Below are positions 38,132-47,573 of a stretch of DNA of 64,000 nucleotides, one piece after another (positions within the stretch are counted from its first letter, which is position 1; each line of letters opens with the position of its first letter). Under the pieces are notes generated by a model. It was not told the origin of the DNA, ran no database searches, and saw nothing but the letters and a program-made list of their open reading frames with translations. The translations under genes were made by a program, and so were the position numbers. The stretch comes from Roseateles_B flavus (GTDB lineage Bacteria; Pseudomonadota; Gammaproteobacteria; Burkholderiales; Burkholderiaceae_C), in contig NZ_JBDPZC010000003.1 of NCBI RefSeq assembly GCF_039872765.1, forward strand, positions 186,001 to 250,000. Reading direction: 5' to 3'.

Positions 38132-39427
38132 TTATGCGTTGCGGAGTTCGTGGGCCCAGGAAGCCACCTCGGCCAGCTTGCGGCTGGACTGGGGCGCGCC
38201 TTCCTCGCGCAGGGGCTTGAGGCCCACTTCGCCGCGAGCCAGTTCGTCCTCGCCGAAGATCAGCGCCAGGCGAGCGCCGCTGGCATCGGCCTTCTTGAAC
38301 TGGGACTTCATGCTGCCCTGCCCCGGGTGCAGCACCACCGAGACACCGGCGGCGCGCAGCGCCTCGAGCGCCTGCATGACCTGACCCAGCCCCTGGGCCG
38401 AGGGGACGATGGCATAGGCATCGGCCACGGGCAGGTCCATCTCGGTGCCCAGGGTTTCCAGCAGCAGCAGCAGGCGCTCCAGGCCCAGGCCGAAGCCCAC
38501 GGCCGGCGTGGCCTTGCCGCCCAGCTGCTCGATCAGGCCGTCGTAGCGGCCGCCCGCACAGATCGTGCCCTGGGCGCCCAGCTTGTCGGTGACCCACTCG
38601 AAGACGGTGAGGTTGTAGTAGTCCAGGCCGCGCACCAGGCGCGGGTTGATGCGGTACTGCAGGCCCACGGCATCCAGCAGGGCCTTCACGCCGTTGAAGT
38701 GGGCCAGCGAGGCTTCACCGAGGAAATCCAGCAGCTTGGGCGCAGCCTCGGCCATGGCCTGCATCGCGGGGTTCTTGGTGTCCAGCACGCGCAGCGGGTT
38801 GCTGTACATGCGGCGCTTGGCTTCCTCGTCCAGCACGTCCTGGTGTTGTTCCAGGTAGGCGATCAGGGCCTCGCGGTGGGCCTTGCGCTCTTCGGACTGG
38901 CCCAGGCAGTTGACCTCCAGCACCACGTCACGGCCCTCGACCAGGCCCAGCTCGCGCCACAGGGTGCGGGCCAGCAGGATGACCTCGGCGTCCACATCGG
39001 GGCCGGCGAAGCCCAGGGCCTCGACGCCCATCTGGTGGAACTGGCGGTAGCGCCCCTTCTGCGGGCGCTCATGGCGGAACATCTGGCCGAAGTAGTAGAG
39101 GCGCTTGCCACCCTCGCGCAGGAAGCTGTGCTCGACCATGGCCCGCACCACGCCAGCCGTGCCCTCGGGGCGCAGGGCGAGCTGGTCGCCGTTCATCTTG
39201 TCCTCGAAGGCGTACATCTCCTTCTCGACGATGTCGGTCACCTCGCCGATGCCGCGCACGAACAGGGCCGTGGGCTCCACGACGGGCGTGCGCACGTTCT
39301 GGTAGCCGTAGCGCTGCAGCACGCTGCGCATCTTCGCCTCCAGCCACTCCCAGCGCGCCGACTCCGGCGGCAGGATGTCGTTCATGCCCTTCACGGCCTG
39401 AAGGGGCTGCTTCTTCTGATCACTCAT
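38132..39427 (-). CDS. hisS: Histidine-tRNA ligase
   Basis: A 431-residue class II synthetase that charges tRNA-His. Class II motif 2 region LRPEGTAGVVRAMVEH, the histidine-specific motif LVRGLDYYNLTVFEW, and motif 3 VGFGLGLERLLLLLE are all visible. The C-terminal anticodon-binding domain follows. The ATG at 39425-39427 has a GAGAG ribosome binding site and gives the usual MSDQ...AVKGMNDILPPES start; a longer upstream frame does not match. ispG precedes it by 19 bases. Confidence 0.96.
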   Translation of the reverse strand: MSDQKKQPLQAVKGMNDILPPESARWEWLEAKMRSVLQRYGYQNVRTPVVEPTALFVRGIGEVTDIVEKEMYAFEDKMNGDQLALRPEGTAGVVRAMVEHSFLREGGKRLYYFGQMFRHERPQKGRYRQFHQMGVEALGFAGPDVDAEVILLARTLWRELGLVEGRDVVLEVNCLGQSEERKAHREALIAYLEQHQDVLDEEAKRRMYSNPLRVLDTKNPAMQAMAEAAPKLLDFLGEASLAHFNGVKALLDAVGLQYRINPRLVRGLDYYNLTVFEWVTDKLGAQGTICAGGRYDGLIEQLGGKATPAVGFGLGLERLLLLLETLGTEMDLPVADAYAIVPSAQGLGQVMQALEALRAAGVSVVLHPGQGSMKSQFKKADASGARLALIFGEDELARGEVGLKPLREEGAPQSSRKLAEVASWAHELRNA

Positions 39428-39446
39428 GGACTCTCTCGCGGCAGGC

Positions 39447-40742
39447 TCAGGCGTTCTGAGCGCCGAAACGTTTTTCGATGTAGTTCTCGACCAGGGTCTG
39501 GAACTCGGTGGCAATGCCCTCCCCGCGCAGGGTCAGGGCCTTCTCGCCATCGATGAACACGGGAGCCGCAGGCGCCTCGCCGGTGCCGGGCAGGCTGATG
39601 CCGATGTCGGCATGCTTGCTCTCGCCGGGGCCGTTGACGATGCAGCCCATCACGGCCACCTTCATGTTCTCCACGCCGGGGTACTTGGCACGCCAGACGG
39701 GCATCTGGGCGCGCAGGTAGTCGTCGATCTGCTTGGCCAGCTCCTGGAAGGTGGTGCTGGTGGTGCGGCCGCAGCCCGGGCAGGCCGTGACGCTGGGGTT
39801 GAAGGCACGCAGGCCCAGGGACTGCAGGATCTCCAGCGCCACCACCACCTCCTGGGTGCGGGACTCGCCGGGCTGGGGCGTCAGCGAGACACGGATGGTG
39901 TCGCCGATGCCCTCCTGCAGCAGGATGGACAGGGCCGTGGCCGACGCCACCGTGCCCTTGGTGCCCATGCCGGCCTCGGTCAGCCCCAGGTGCAGGGCGT
40001 AGTCGCAGCGCTGGCTCAGGGCGCGGTAGACCGAGATCAGGTCCTGCACGCCGCTGACCTTGCAGCTGATGATGATGTTGTCCGGGTTCATGCCCAGCTC
40101 GCGCGCATAGCTGGCCGAGCTCAGGGCCGACTGGATCAGCGCCTGGTACATCACCTGCTGGCCGTCCCAGGGGGCGGCGCGGCGGGCGTTGTCGTCCATC
40201 ATCTGGGCGAGCAGCTCCTGGTCCAGGCTGCCCCAGTTGACGCCGATGCGCACGACCTTGTCGTACTTCATCGCAGCCTCGATCATCTGGGCGAACTGGC
40301 GGTCCTTCTTGTCGCCCTTGCCCACGTTGCCGGGGTTGATGCGGTACTTCGACAGGGCCTGAGCCATCGCCGGATGCTCGGTCAGCAGGCGATGGCCGTT
40401 GTAGTGGAAGTCTCCGACCAGCGGCACGTCGATGCCCATGCGGTCCAGCTGCTCGCGGATGTGCGGCACGGCCTCGGCGGCTTCCGGCGTGTTGACGGTG
40501 ATGCGCACCAGTTCCGAGCCGGCCACGGCCAGCTCCTTGACCTGGATGGCGGTCTCGATGACGTCCACGGTGTCCGTGTTGGTCATGGACTGCACGCGCA
40601 CCGGCGCATCGCCGCCGATGGTCACGACGCGGTCGCCCCAGCGCACGCGGGCCTGGCGGCTGCGGCGTGCAGCCGGCCTGGCGGCCGCGATGGCATCGAG
40701 GCTGTCAGGCGTTTCGGACGGGGTCGTCGGGGTCACACTCAT
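39447..40742 (-). CDS. ispG: 4-hydroxy-3-methylbut-2-en-1-yl diphosphate synthase (IspG)
   Basis: A 431-residue [4Fe-4S] enzyme of the MEP isoprenoid pathway that converts MEcPP to HMBPP. The TIM-barrel N-terminal domain carries VRVQSMTNTDT. The C-terminal cluster-binding domain has CPGCGRTTSTTF and MGCIVNGPGESKHADIGIS. The ATG at 40740-40742 is used; a GTG codon immediately precedes it. Together with Dxr at 15.4 kb, this window encodes two MEP-pathway steps. Adjacent rodZ-like gene and hisS give the standard order. Confidence 0.96.
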   Translation of the reverse strand: MSVTPTTPSETPDSLDAIAAARPAARRSRQARVRWGDRVVTIGGDAPVRVQSMTNTDTVDVIETAIQVKELAVAGSELVRITVNTPEAAEAVPHIREQLDRMGIDVPLVGDFHYNGHRLLTEHPAMAQALSKYRINPGNVGKGDKKDRQFAQMIEAAMKYDKVVRIGVNWGSLDQELLAQMMDDNARRAAPWDGQQVMYQALIQSALSSASYARELGMNPDNIIISCKVSGVQDLISVYRALSQRCDYALHLGLTEAGMGTKGTVASATALSILLQEGIGDTIRVSLTPQPGESRTQEVVVALEILQSLGLRAFNPSVTACPGCGRTTSTTFQELAKQIDDYLRAQMPVWRAKYPGVENMKVAVMGCIVNGPGESKHADIGISLPGTGEAPAAPVFIDGEKALTLRGEGIATEFQTLVENYIEKRFGAQNA

Positions 40743-40788
40743 CACTTCTTTCAGCTGGTTCTATTCGGCCGGCATCTGGCGCACCCGC

Positions 40789-41787
40789 TCAGGGCAGCTC
40801 CAGGCGTGCCACGTTGTCACGGGAGCGGGCCTGCAGGTCCACCGCCGCGCCACGCAGGCTCAGGTGGGTGCCGGACACATTGCCCACGCGCAGCTTGACG
40901 GGCGTCTGCACCTGCAGATCGGCCACCTCGCCGGCGCGCATCAGGCGGGAATACTGGACCTGGCCCCGGGCGTCGACCACCTCGACCCAGCTGTCGGCGC
41001 TGGCACGCAGCACCAGCGGCGCAAGGCCGGCCGTGGCCACGGCCGGCGTCGGGGCCGCGGACGCGGCGGCCGGCCGGGCTTGCTCGACGGGCACTGCGGC
41101 GGGCGAGGATGCAGGAGCAGGAGCAGGAGCGACCTGGGCAGGCGCCACCGCAGGCGCCATCGCGACGGGCACTGCAGAAGCCGCGCCGCTCTCAAGCGGG
41201 GCCGAGGCCAGGGGCGCGGGCGTCAGGGTGGGCAGCATCACCGTCGAGGCGGCATCGGCAACCGGCGAAGGCGGCGGCCCGAAGACCGGCTCGCTCGCCG
41301 CCGGAGCCGCGGCTGTGCGCCAGCGCGCGGCCAGGTCGGCCGGCATCAGGTACACCGCCGCCGCCGCCGCGAGCAGGCCCAAGGGGGCCAGCACCACCGG
41401 CTTGCGCAGCACGGCCAGGCTCACGCCTTCACCGCCCAGGGCCTGGGGCCTGAAGGGCTGGTTCAGGCCCTTGCTGACCCGTTCCAGGCCGGGCTCCGTG
41501 CTTGCCGGCAACAGCTTGAGGATCTCGGCGGGATCGACCTTCAGCACGCGGCAGACGGCCTTGGCCAGGGCGCGGGCGAAGGTGGCATCGGGCAGCTCGT
41601 CCAGCCGATCGGCCTCCAGCGCCTCCAGGCGCGCCTGAGGCACCTTGAGCGTGGCGGCAAGAAAGCCGATGTGCATGCCGGCGGCCTCGCGCAAGGCCTT
41701 GAGTCGGGCGCCTGCCGTCGTCGGCTCGGCCCGCCTGAGGCCCAGGCCCGCGGCGTCCTGCTCGGGGAACACCTGACCGTCAGTCAT
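40789..41787 (-). CDS. rodZ: RodZ-like helix-turn-helix membrane protein
   Basis: A 332-residue protein with RodZ architecture: a cytoplasmic Cro/CI-like helix-turn-helix domain (about residues 25-95), one membrane segment (about 130-148), a very Ala/Pro-rich periplasmic linker (about 150-250) and a C-terminal DUF4115 beta domain (about 255-332). RodZ links MreB to the cell-wall elongation machine. The ATG at 41785-41787 overlaps the end of pilW by eight bases; upstream frame extension is not conserved-looking. The long linker is unusual in length but of a type common in this order. Confidence 0.88.
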   Translation of the reverse strand: MTDGQVFPEQDAAGLGLRRAEPTTAGARLKALREAAGMHIGFLAATLKVPQARLEALEADRLDELPDATFARALAKAVCRVLKVDPAEILKLLPASTEPGLERVSKGLNQPFRPQALGGEGVSLAVLRKPVVLAPLGLLAAAAAVYLMPADLAARWRTAAAPAASEPVFGPPPSPVADAASTVMLPTLTPAPLASAPLESGAASAVPVAMAPAVAPAQVAPAPAPASSPAAVPVEQARPAAASAAPTPAVATAGLAPLVLRASADSWVEVVDARGQVQYSRLMRAGEVADLQVQTPVKLRVGNVSGTHLSLRGAAVDLQARSRDNVARLELP

Positions 41788-42616
41788 CGAAGCGCCCTTC
41801 CCGCAGTCGCTGGGTCTCCGCCGCATCGGTGAAGCGGCGACGCAGCTGCTGCCCGAGGTCTTCCACGGCCACGCCGTTGTTGAGCTTGCGCTCGATGCGC
41901 AACTCCAGCCACAGGCTCTGCGCGTTGACCAGCTCGGCCTGCGCATTGATGCGACGTGCGTAGAAGCGGGCGCGTTCGTACTGCTGCTGGTGGTAGAGCA
42001 CCTCGGCCAGGTTCAGGGACACGGCGGGATTGGCCGGGTCCAGCTCGAAGGCCTTGGACAGGCTGTGCTCGGCGGCCGGCCACTCACCGTTGCGGGCCTC
42101 GCAGACGCCGCGCGCCAGCAGGGAGCGGCTCGTGCCGCGGTAGTTGGGCAACGCCAGGGCTTGCTCGAAGAGGGCGCGCGAGGCCACCCAGCGGCCTTGC
42201 TGGCAGAGGAACCAGGCGTAGTTGTGCATGGCATCGCCGTCGCCGGGGGCCGTGGCGATGGCGCGCTTGAAGCCCTCCTCCGCCATGTTCGTCTCGCCCA
42301 TCGCGGCATAGACCAGGTTGCGCAGGTTGATGGCCTCGCGCTGCTCCGGCTTCAGGGCCAGGGCCAGCTTGATCTCGTCCAGGGCCGTGGAGTACTGGCC
42401 GCGGGCGAAGTAGCCCGTCGCCAGCTCCACGCGCACCGCGGCCCGGCGGTCCAGATCGGTGCGGTCGCTTTCCGTCTTGGGTTCGGCCGAGCTGCCCGAG
42501 CCCGTGCTGGCGCACCCCGGCAGCAGCAGCGCCGCCGAGAGCGCCAGGAGCCCTTGCAGCATCAGGGGGCGCAGAAGGAGGCGGGATTTCTGAAACACGA
42601 TCGCTGGCGTCATCAT
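41780..42616 (-). CDS. pilW: Type IV pilus biogenesis lipoprotein PilW/PilF
   Basis: A 278-residue outer-membrane lipoprotein. The signal peptide ends in LLPGC with lipidated Cys35, followed by about six TPR repeats (ELATGYFARGQYSTALDEIKLAL and so on). In type IV pilus systems this pilotin places the secretin in the outer membrane. It lies between rlmN and the rodZ-like gene, the conserved proteobacterial order. Two adjacent ATG codons (42616, 42613) may start it and no strong ribosome binding site is seen. Confidence 0.92.
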   Translation of the reverse strand: MMTPAIVFQKSRLLLRPLMLQGLLALSAALLLPGCASTGSGSSAEPKTESDRTDLDRRAAVRVELATGYFARGQYSTALDEIKLALALKPEQREAINLRNLVYAAMGETNMAEEGFKRAIATAPGDGDAMHNYAWFLCQQGRWVASRALFEQALALPNYRGTSRSLLARGVCEARNGEWPAAEHSLSKAFELDPANPAVSLNLAEVLYHQQQYERARFYARRINAQAELVNAQSLWLELRIERKLNNGVAVEDLGQQLRRRFTDAAETQRLREGRFDD

Positions 42617-42636
42617 GGAGGGAGCGTAGCTCGGGA

Positions 42637-43815
42637 TCAGGAAGTGGGCTGCCCCGGCGCGGAGCTCGCGCCATCGGCAGGACGGTCGGCCGCATTCTTC
42701 ACCACAACCACGGGCCGCACCATGCGTAGATGCGCGCGGGTGCGATCTTGCACCTCTCCGGCCAGCTGGCCGCAGGCGGCGTCGATGTCATCGCCACGGG
42801 TCTTGCGCACGGTGGTGACGATGCCCGCCCGGATCAGCACCTCGGCAAAGGCCTGCACGCGCTCCTTGGGGCTGCGCTTGAGGCCGGACGCCGGGAAGGG
42901 ATTGAAGGGGATCAGGTTGAGCTTGCACGGCACCTTGCCCTTGAGCAGGCGCACCAGCTCCTCGGCCTGCTCGGGCGTGTCATTCACGTGGTCGAGCATG
43001 CAGTACTCGAAGGTGATGAAGTCGCGCGGCGCGGCGTCCAGGTAGCGATTGCAGGCCGCCAGCAGCTCGGCGATGGGGTACTTCTTGTTCAGCGGCACCA
43101 GCTGGTCGCGCAGCGGGTCGCTGGGCGCGTGCAGGGACACGGCCATGGCGACGGGGCAGTCCTCGCGCAGACGGTCCATCATGGGCACGACGCCCGAGGT
43201 GGAGACAGTGACCCGGCGGCGCGAAAGCCCGTAGCCGTGGTCGTCCAGCATGACCTTGAGCGCCGGCACCAGCGCGGCATAGTTCTGCAGCGGCTCGCCC
43301 ATGCCCATCATCACGACATTGCTGATGACGCGGTCCGGCGTGTTGAGGCGCACGCGCAGGTGGTGCTCGGCAAACCACAGCTGGGCGAGGATCTCCCAGG
43401 TCTCGAGATTGCGGCTGAAGCCCTGGTGGCCCGTGGAGCAGAAACGGCAGCCCACGGCGCAGCCGGCCTGGCTGGACACGCACAGCGTGCCGCGGTCGTC
43501 CTCGGGGATGAACACCGCCTCGACGGCATTGCCCTGCCCCACATCGAACAGCCACTTGATCGTGCCATCGGCGGAGGCCTGCTCGGAGATCACCGGCAGC
43601 GCCTGGATGTGGGCGCGGGTGGCCAGCTTGTCCCGCAGGGACTTGGCCAGGTCGGACATCTGCGCGAAGTCAGACGCCCCTTTTTGATGGATCCAGCGGA
43701 AGAGCTGGGTCGCGCGAAAGCGCTTCTCCCCCAGCTGCTCGCAGTACGCGGCCAAGCCTTCGAGATCGAACCCGAGCAGGTTCGTGAGTCCGGGTGGATT
43801 GACCGCGTCGTTCAT
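42637..43815 (-). CDS. rlmN: Dual-specificity 23S rRNA/tRNA adenine-C2 methyltransferase
   Basis: A 392-residue radical SAM enzyme that methylates A2503 of 23S rRNA and A37 of several tRNAs. The CxxxCxxC cluster motif is CAVGCRFC, followed by STGHQGFSRN. MGMGEPLQNY and the late VNDTPEQAEELVRLL region are present. A conserved Cys near ...PIAELLAACNRYL and the CGQLAG segment near the C-terminus supply the methyl-carrying cysteine. I use the ATG at 43813-43815 with GAGG upstream; the open frame continues to 43908 without family similarity. Confidence 0.96.
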   Translation of the reverse strand: MNDAVNPPGLTNLLGFDLEGLAAYCEQLGEKRFRATQLFRWIHQKGASDFAQMSDLAKSLRDKLATRAHIQALPVISEQASADGTIKWLFDVGQGNAVEAVFIPEDDRGTLCVSSQAGCAVGCRFCSTGHQGFSRNLETWEILAQLWFAEHHLRVRLNTPDRVISNVVMMGMGEPLQNYAALVPALKVMLDDHGYGLSRRRVTVSTSGVVPMMDRLREDCPVAMAVSLHAPSDPLRDQLVPLNKKYPIAELLAACNRYLDAAPRDFITFEYCMLDHVNDTPEQAEELVRLLKGKVPCKLNLIPFNPFPASGLKRSPKERVQAFAEVLIRAGIVTTVRKTRGDDIDAACGQLAGEVQDRTRAHLRMVRPVVVVKNAADRPADGASSAPGQPTS

Positions 43816-44025
43816 GGTCTTGCCTCTCAAGGAGTCGCCAGGACCGCCCGGCATGACCTGACCCCGAGGGGCAGGACCGCCGGCGGCAGGCCCGTGGGCG
43901 TTCTTCATTCAAATGCCGACCGCCCCAGGCACTGCACAAGGCAGCACGGCCGCGTTGACGGCCTCCTGAGGCGGCTTTGTTGCGACTCGCCCCTTGAGGC
44001 TCGCTGCAAGAGGCTTTGGCGCGAT

Positions 44026-44451
44026 TTAGCGGCTGTAGACGTTCATGCCGGGGAAGAAGAAGGCAATTTCCACAGCGGCGGTTTCAGGGGCGTCAGAGCC
44101 GTGCACGGCGTTGGCGTCGATGCTGTCGGCGAAGTCGGCGCGGATGGTGCCCTTCTCGGCCTTCTTCGGGTCGGTGGCGCCCATCAGGTCGCGGTTCTTC
44201 AGGATGGCGCCTTCGCCTTCCAGAGCCTGGATCATCACCGGGCCGGAGATCATGAAGTTCACCAGGTCGTTGAAGAAAGGACGGGCCTTGTGCACGGCGT
44301 AGAAGGCTTCGGCTTCGCCGCGCGACAGGTGGACCATCTTGGCGGCGATGACCTTCAGGCCGGCGCCTTCAAAGCGCGAGTAGATCTGGCCGATGACGTT
44401 CTTGGCCACGGCATCGGGCTTGATGATGGAAAGGGTGCGTTCGATGGCCAT
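44026..44451 (-). CDS. ndk: Nucleoside diphosphate kinase
   Basis: A 141-residue kinase that balances nucleoside triphosphate pools. It begins MAIERTLSIIKPDAVAKNVIG, and the active-site region NAVHGSDAPETA holds the phosphohistidine. Length is exactly that of the family. The ATG is preceded by AGGAG and seven A, a strong initiation region consistent with high expression. A promoter candidate lies about 40 bases upstream. Confidence 0.98.
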   Translation of the reverse strand: MAIERTLSIIKPDAVAKNVIGQIYSRFEGAGLKVIAAKMVHLSRGEAEAFYAVHKARPFFNDLVNFMISGPVMIQALEGEGAILKNRDLMGATDPKKAEKGTIRADFADSIDANAVHGSDAPETAAVEIAFFFPGMNVYSR

Positions 44452-44489
44452 TTTTTTCTCCTGGAATCTGAGGCTTGGCAAAGCCGATG

Positions 44490-44495
44490 ATTGTA
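44490..44495 (-). promoter_or_regulatory. Candidate -10 of ndk promoter
   Basis: TACAAT on the minus strand about 40 bases before the ndk ATG. No good -35 is seen at 17 bases. A GGGGCGG-TGT-CCGCCCC hairpin (44511-44527) lies just upstream and may terminate the rluB transcript, so ndk would depend on this promoter. Confidence 0.35.
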
Positions 44496-44604
44496 CTGCG
44501 TGAACGTGATGGGGCGGTGTCCGCCCCTATTGACTCTTGTGACCGTTGGCCTGGACGCCCCTGCGCTGGGTCAAGCGCGCCCGGCAACCGGTCTCGCGAG
44601 GAGC

Positions 44605-46650
44605 TCAGCGGCGACCGCGGCCACCGCCGCCACCGCCGCCTCCGCGACCACCCCGGCCGCCACCACCGCCGCGGCGATGGAAGGCATCGGCGCCGATGTA
44701 GCCGACCGAGGTCTGCATGGGATCCGGCTCGCGGGGACCGCCGCCGCCCTTCTTGCCTCCGCGCGGACCGTGATCCACGGGATCGGGCGCGCTGCCGCCA
44801 CGGCCGAAGCCTTGCGGGATGCCGCGGGACTTCCCGCTGGCAAAGCGGCGGTCGAAGGTCTGCTCCAGCGGGTTGATGTTGCGCGGGATGAAGTCGTCAT
44901 CTTCATCATCGCCGCGGTCGCGGGAACGCTCCTGGGCACGCGGCTGCTCGACGAAGCGCTCCTTGCGCTCCGGCCGCGGCTGCTGCGCCTCCTGCGGGCG
45001 GCTGGGACGCGGCCCCGTGCCCTGGGCGCGATCGCCACGGCGCTTGCCGTTCTTGCGATCACGTTGCTGCGGCGGCTGATTGCGATCTCCGCCACGCTCG
45101 GCGCGCTCCTCGCGCGGGCCGCCGGCCAGGCGGCGGATCACCCGCACGTCGCCATCTTCCAGCTCGACCCACACGCCGCGCTTGAGGCCGCGCGGCAGCA
45201 CCACGGTGCCGTAGCGGATGCGGATCAGGCGGCTGACGGTCAGGCCCACGGCGTCGAAGAGCTTGCGCACTTCGCGGTTGCGGCCTTCGGTGATGATGAC
45301 GCGGTACCAGTGGTTCACGCCCTCGCCGCCGCCGTCCTCGATGCTCTTGAAGCTGGCCGACTGGCCTTCGATGTCGACACCGGACAGCAGCTTGGCGCGC
45401 TGTTCCTCGTTGAGCGTGCCCAGCACGCGCACGGCATACTCGCGCTCCACGCCGAAGCGCGGGTGCATCAGCTGGTTGGCCAGCTCACCGGAGTTGGTGA
45501 ACAGCAGCAGACCTTCAGTGTTGAGGTCCAGGCGACCGACCGACTGCCACTTGCCCTGGTGCAGCTTGGGCAGGCGGCGGAAGACGGTCGGGCGGCCTTC
45601 CGGGTCGTTGTGGGTGACGACCTCGCCCGCGGGCTTGTGATAGGCAATGATGCGAGGCGCCGGCGGCTGGATCCGCACCTTGATGGGCTTGCCGTTGACG
45701 GCCACGCGGTCCCCGAAGGAGATGCGCTGGCCGATGTGGGCCACCTCGCCGTTCACGGAGATCTTGCCCTCGGCGATCATGTCCTCGATGTCGCGGCGCG
45801 AGCCGATACCGGCCTGGGCCAGCACCTTCTGCAGCTTGGGCGCATCCAGCTCGGGAGCCAGCACGCGCTTGGTCTCCTGGCTGGCGACTTCCTCGACCGG
45901 CACCACTTCCTCGCCGTCATAGGCGCCGGACAGCAGCTCGGCAAAGCGCTCGCCGGCCTGGGCCATCAGCTCTTCGGCCACGGGCTCGCCACGGCCGGCG
46001 TCGGTGTCGGCGCCCTCACCTTCGGCTCCCAGGGTGAATACGGCTTCGGCAGGACGCGCCGGGCGCTCGGCACCGCGATCACCACGCTCGGCACCACGCT
46101 CGCCATCGCGCTCACGGCGACCCCGGCGGCGGTTGCGACGACCGCGGCCTTCCTCGCCGACATCGCCGGCATCGCCTGCATCGCCCTCGTCGGCGACCGA
46201 AGCCGGTGCCGCGGATTCAGCATCGGCGCGGGCCACTGGCGCAGCCTCGGCCTGCTCGCGGGCGGCGGGCTCGGCGGCCTGCGGCGGCACAGCTTCAGCG
46301 GCCTCCACGACCGCCTCTGCCGCTTCGGCCTTGGCGGCCTTGGTCGACTTGCGGGGCGCGCGCGCCTTGACCGGCTTGGCCTCTTCGGCTGCGGACTCGA
46401 CAGCGGAGGCTTCCGGCGCGGCCATCACCTCAGCGGCCTGGTCAGCCACCACGGCCTTCTTGGCAGCCGTCTTGCGCGGCGCTCGCGGCTTGGGCGCCGG
46501 AGCCTCGCCTGCGGGCTCGGCCACTTCCGGCGCGGCCACCTCGGCGGCGGCCTTGCTGCGTGCGGGGGCTCGGCGGCGCTTGGGCGCCTCGGCTTCGGGA
46601 TTCATCGCGCCCGCGCCTTCGGCGGCCGGATCGGTGTCATGGGCATTCAT
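44605..46650 (-). CDS. rluB: 23S rRNA pseudouridine synthase RluB-like, with long disordered ends
   Basis: A 681-residue protein, more than twice the length of E. coli RluB. The core has an S4 RNA-binding domain (about residues 268-325, PKLQKVLAQAGIGSRRDIED) and the pseudouridine synthase domain with the catalytic GRLDLNTEG (about 372-380). The N-terminal ~260 residues are Ala/Glu/Pro/Arg-rich, low complexity and probably disordered. The C-terminal ~140 residues are basic with a Gly/Arg tail (RGGGGGRGGRGG). It probably modifies U2605-equivalent in 23S rRNA. The ATG overlaps the scpB stop (ATGA). Such extensions occur in Burkholderiales RluB. Confidence 0.9.
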   Translation of the reverse strand: MNAHDTDPAAEGAGAMNPEAEAPKRRRAPARSKAAAEVAAPEVAEPAGEAPAPKPRAPRKTAAKKAVVADQAAEVMAAPEASAVESAAEEAKPVKARAPRKSTKAAKAEAAEAVVEAAEAVPPQAAEPAAREQAEAAPVARADAESAAPASVADEGDAGDAGDVGEEGRGRRNRRRGRRERDGERGAERGDRGAERPARPAEAVFTLGAEGEGADTDAGRGEPVAEELMAQAGERFAELLSGAYDGEEVVPVEEVASQETKRVLAPELDAPKLQKVLAQAGIGSRRDIEDMIAEGKISVNGEVAHIGQRISFGDRVAVNGKPIKVRIQPPAPRIIAYHKPAGEVVTHNDPEGRPTVFRRLPKLHQGKWQSVGRLDLNTEGLLLFTNSGELANQLMHPRFGVEREYAVRVLGTLNEEQRAKLLSGVDIEGQSASFKSIEDGGGEGVNHWYRVIITEGRNREVRKLFDAVGLTVSRLIRIRYGTVVLPRGLKRGVWVELEDGDVRVIRRLAGGPREERAERGGDRNQPPQQRDRKNGKRRGDRAQGTGPRPSRPQEAQQPRPERKERFVEQPRAQERSRDRGDDEDDDFIPRNINPLEQTFDRRFASGKSRGIPQGFGRGGSAPDPVDHGPRGGKKGGGGPREPDPMQTSVGYIGADAFHRRGGGGGRGGRGGGGGGGGRGRR

Positions 46651-47573
46651 GCGTCAGCTTGCACCTTGTCATTCACATCGGGATGCTGAGCTTGCTGCGG
46701 CACCAGGGCCTCGGGCTCAGCGGGGAAGGCGGCGACATCGGTCACCACCTCGGCGGCGTCACCGGGGACGCCTTCTTCTGCTTGCACTTCTTGTTCGTCT
46801 GTTTCAATCGCTTCGGCCAGGACCTCGGGCCCGTCGGCAGACTCGGGCAGCGGCAGCTCGTCCGCAGCCTGCGCCTCGTCCGCCGGCGCGCCGGCCCCAG
46901 CCTCGGACGGGGCCTCATCCAGGGCATCCGAGGCTCCAGCCTCAGAAGTCACCGGCGCCACGTCAGCCTCCTGATCGGCCCCTGCCCCCTGAGGGGCCGG
47001 CTCCGACTCCAGCAGCGAACCCTGCCCTTCCAGCGCCTCCACAAGAGCCGCGCCGGGCTCGCCGGCCGCCTCCAGGGCGGGCAGCTGGGACAGGCTTTCC
47101 AGCCCCAGGTCGTCCAGGAACTGCTGCGTGGTGGCATACAGCGCCGGTCGGCCCGGCGCCTCACGATGGCCCACCACCTCGATCCAGTTGCGGTCTTCCA
47201 GCTGCTTGACGATCTGCGTGGACACCACGACGCCGCGGATGTCCTCGATGTCGCCGCGCGTCACAGGTTGACGATAGGCAATGATGGCCAGGGTCTCCAT
47301 CACCGCCCGTGAATAACGCTGCGGCTTCTCCGGATGCATGCGATCCAGGAACTCGCGCATCTCGGGCCTGCTCTGGAAGCGCCAGCCGCTGGCAATGGCC
47401 ACCAGCTCGACGCCGCGGCCCTCCCAATCGCGGGCCAGCTCGTCCAGCAGCATGCGCAGGCTGTCCGCGCCGATCTCGTCGGCGAAGAGGCTGCGCAGAT
47501 CCTTGATCGTGAGGGGCTGCTGCGCACAGATGAGCGCGGTCTCCAGGACTCGCTTGGCTTCCTGCGTGTTCAT
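46647..47573 (-). CDS. scpB: Segregation and condensation protein ScpB
   Basis: A 308-residue ScpB with a double winged-helix core (about residues 1-175; AKRVLETALICAQQPLTIKDL and IIAYRQPVTRGDIEDIRGV). It forms the SMC-ScpAB complex that compacts and segregates the chromosome. Residues about 185-308 are an acidic, Ala/Glu/Asp-rich low-complexity tail. scpA and smc are not in the window. Start is the ATG at 47571-47573; a GTG six codons upstream is open too. ScpB-RluB adjacency is widespread. Confidence 0.92.
   Translation of the reverse strand: MNTQEAKRVLETALICAQQPLTIKDLRSLFADEIGADSLRMLLDELARDWEGRGVELVAIASGWRFQSRPEMREFLDRMHPEKPQRYSRAVMETLAIIAYRQPVTRGDIEDIRGVVVSTQIVKQLEDRNWIEVVGHREAPGRPALYATTQQFLDDLGLESLSQLPALEAAGEPGAALVEALEGQGSLLESEPAPQGAGADQEADVAPVTSEAGASDALDEAPSEAGAGAPADEAQAADELPLPESADGPEVLAEAIETDEQEVQAEEGVPGDAAEVVTDVAAFPAEPEALVPQQAQHPDVNDKVQADA

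Noticed and set aside
44491..46689. 732-codon plus-strand frame opposite rluB
   Set aside because: Mirror of the Ala/Gly/Arg-rich rluB sequence; repetitive composition explains the lack of stops.
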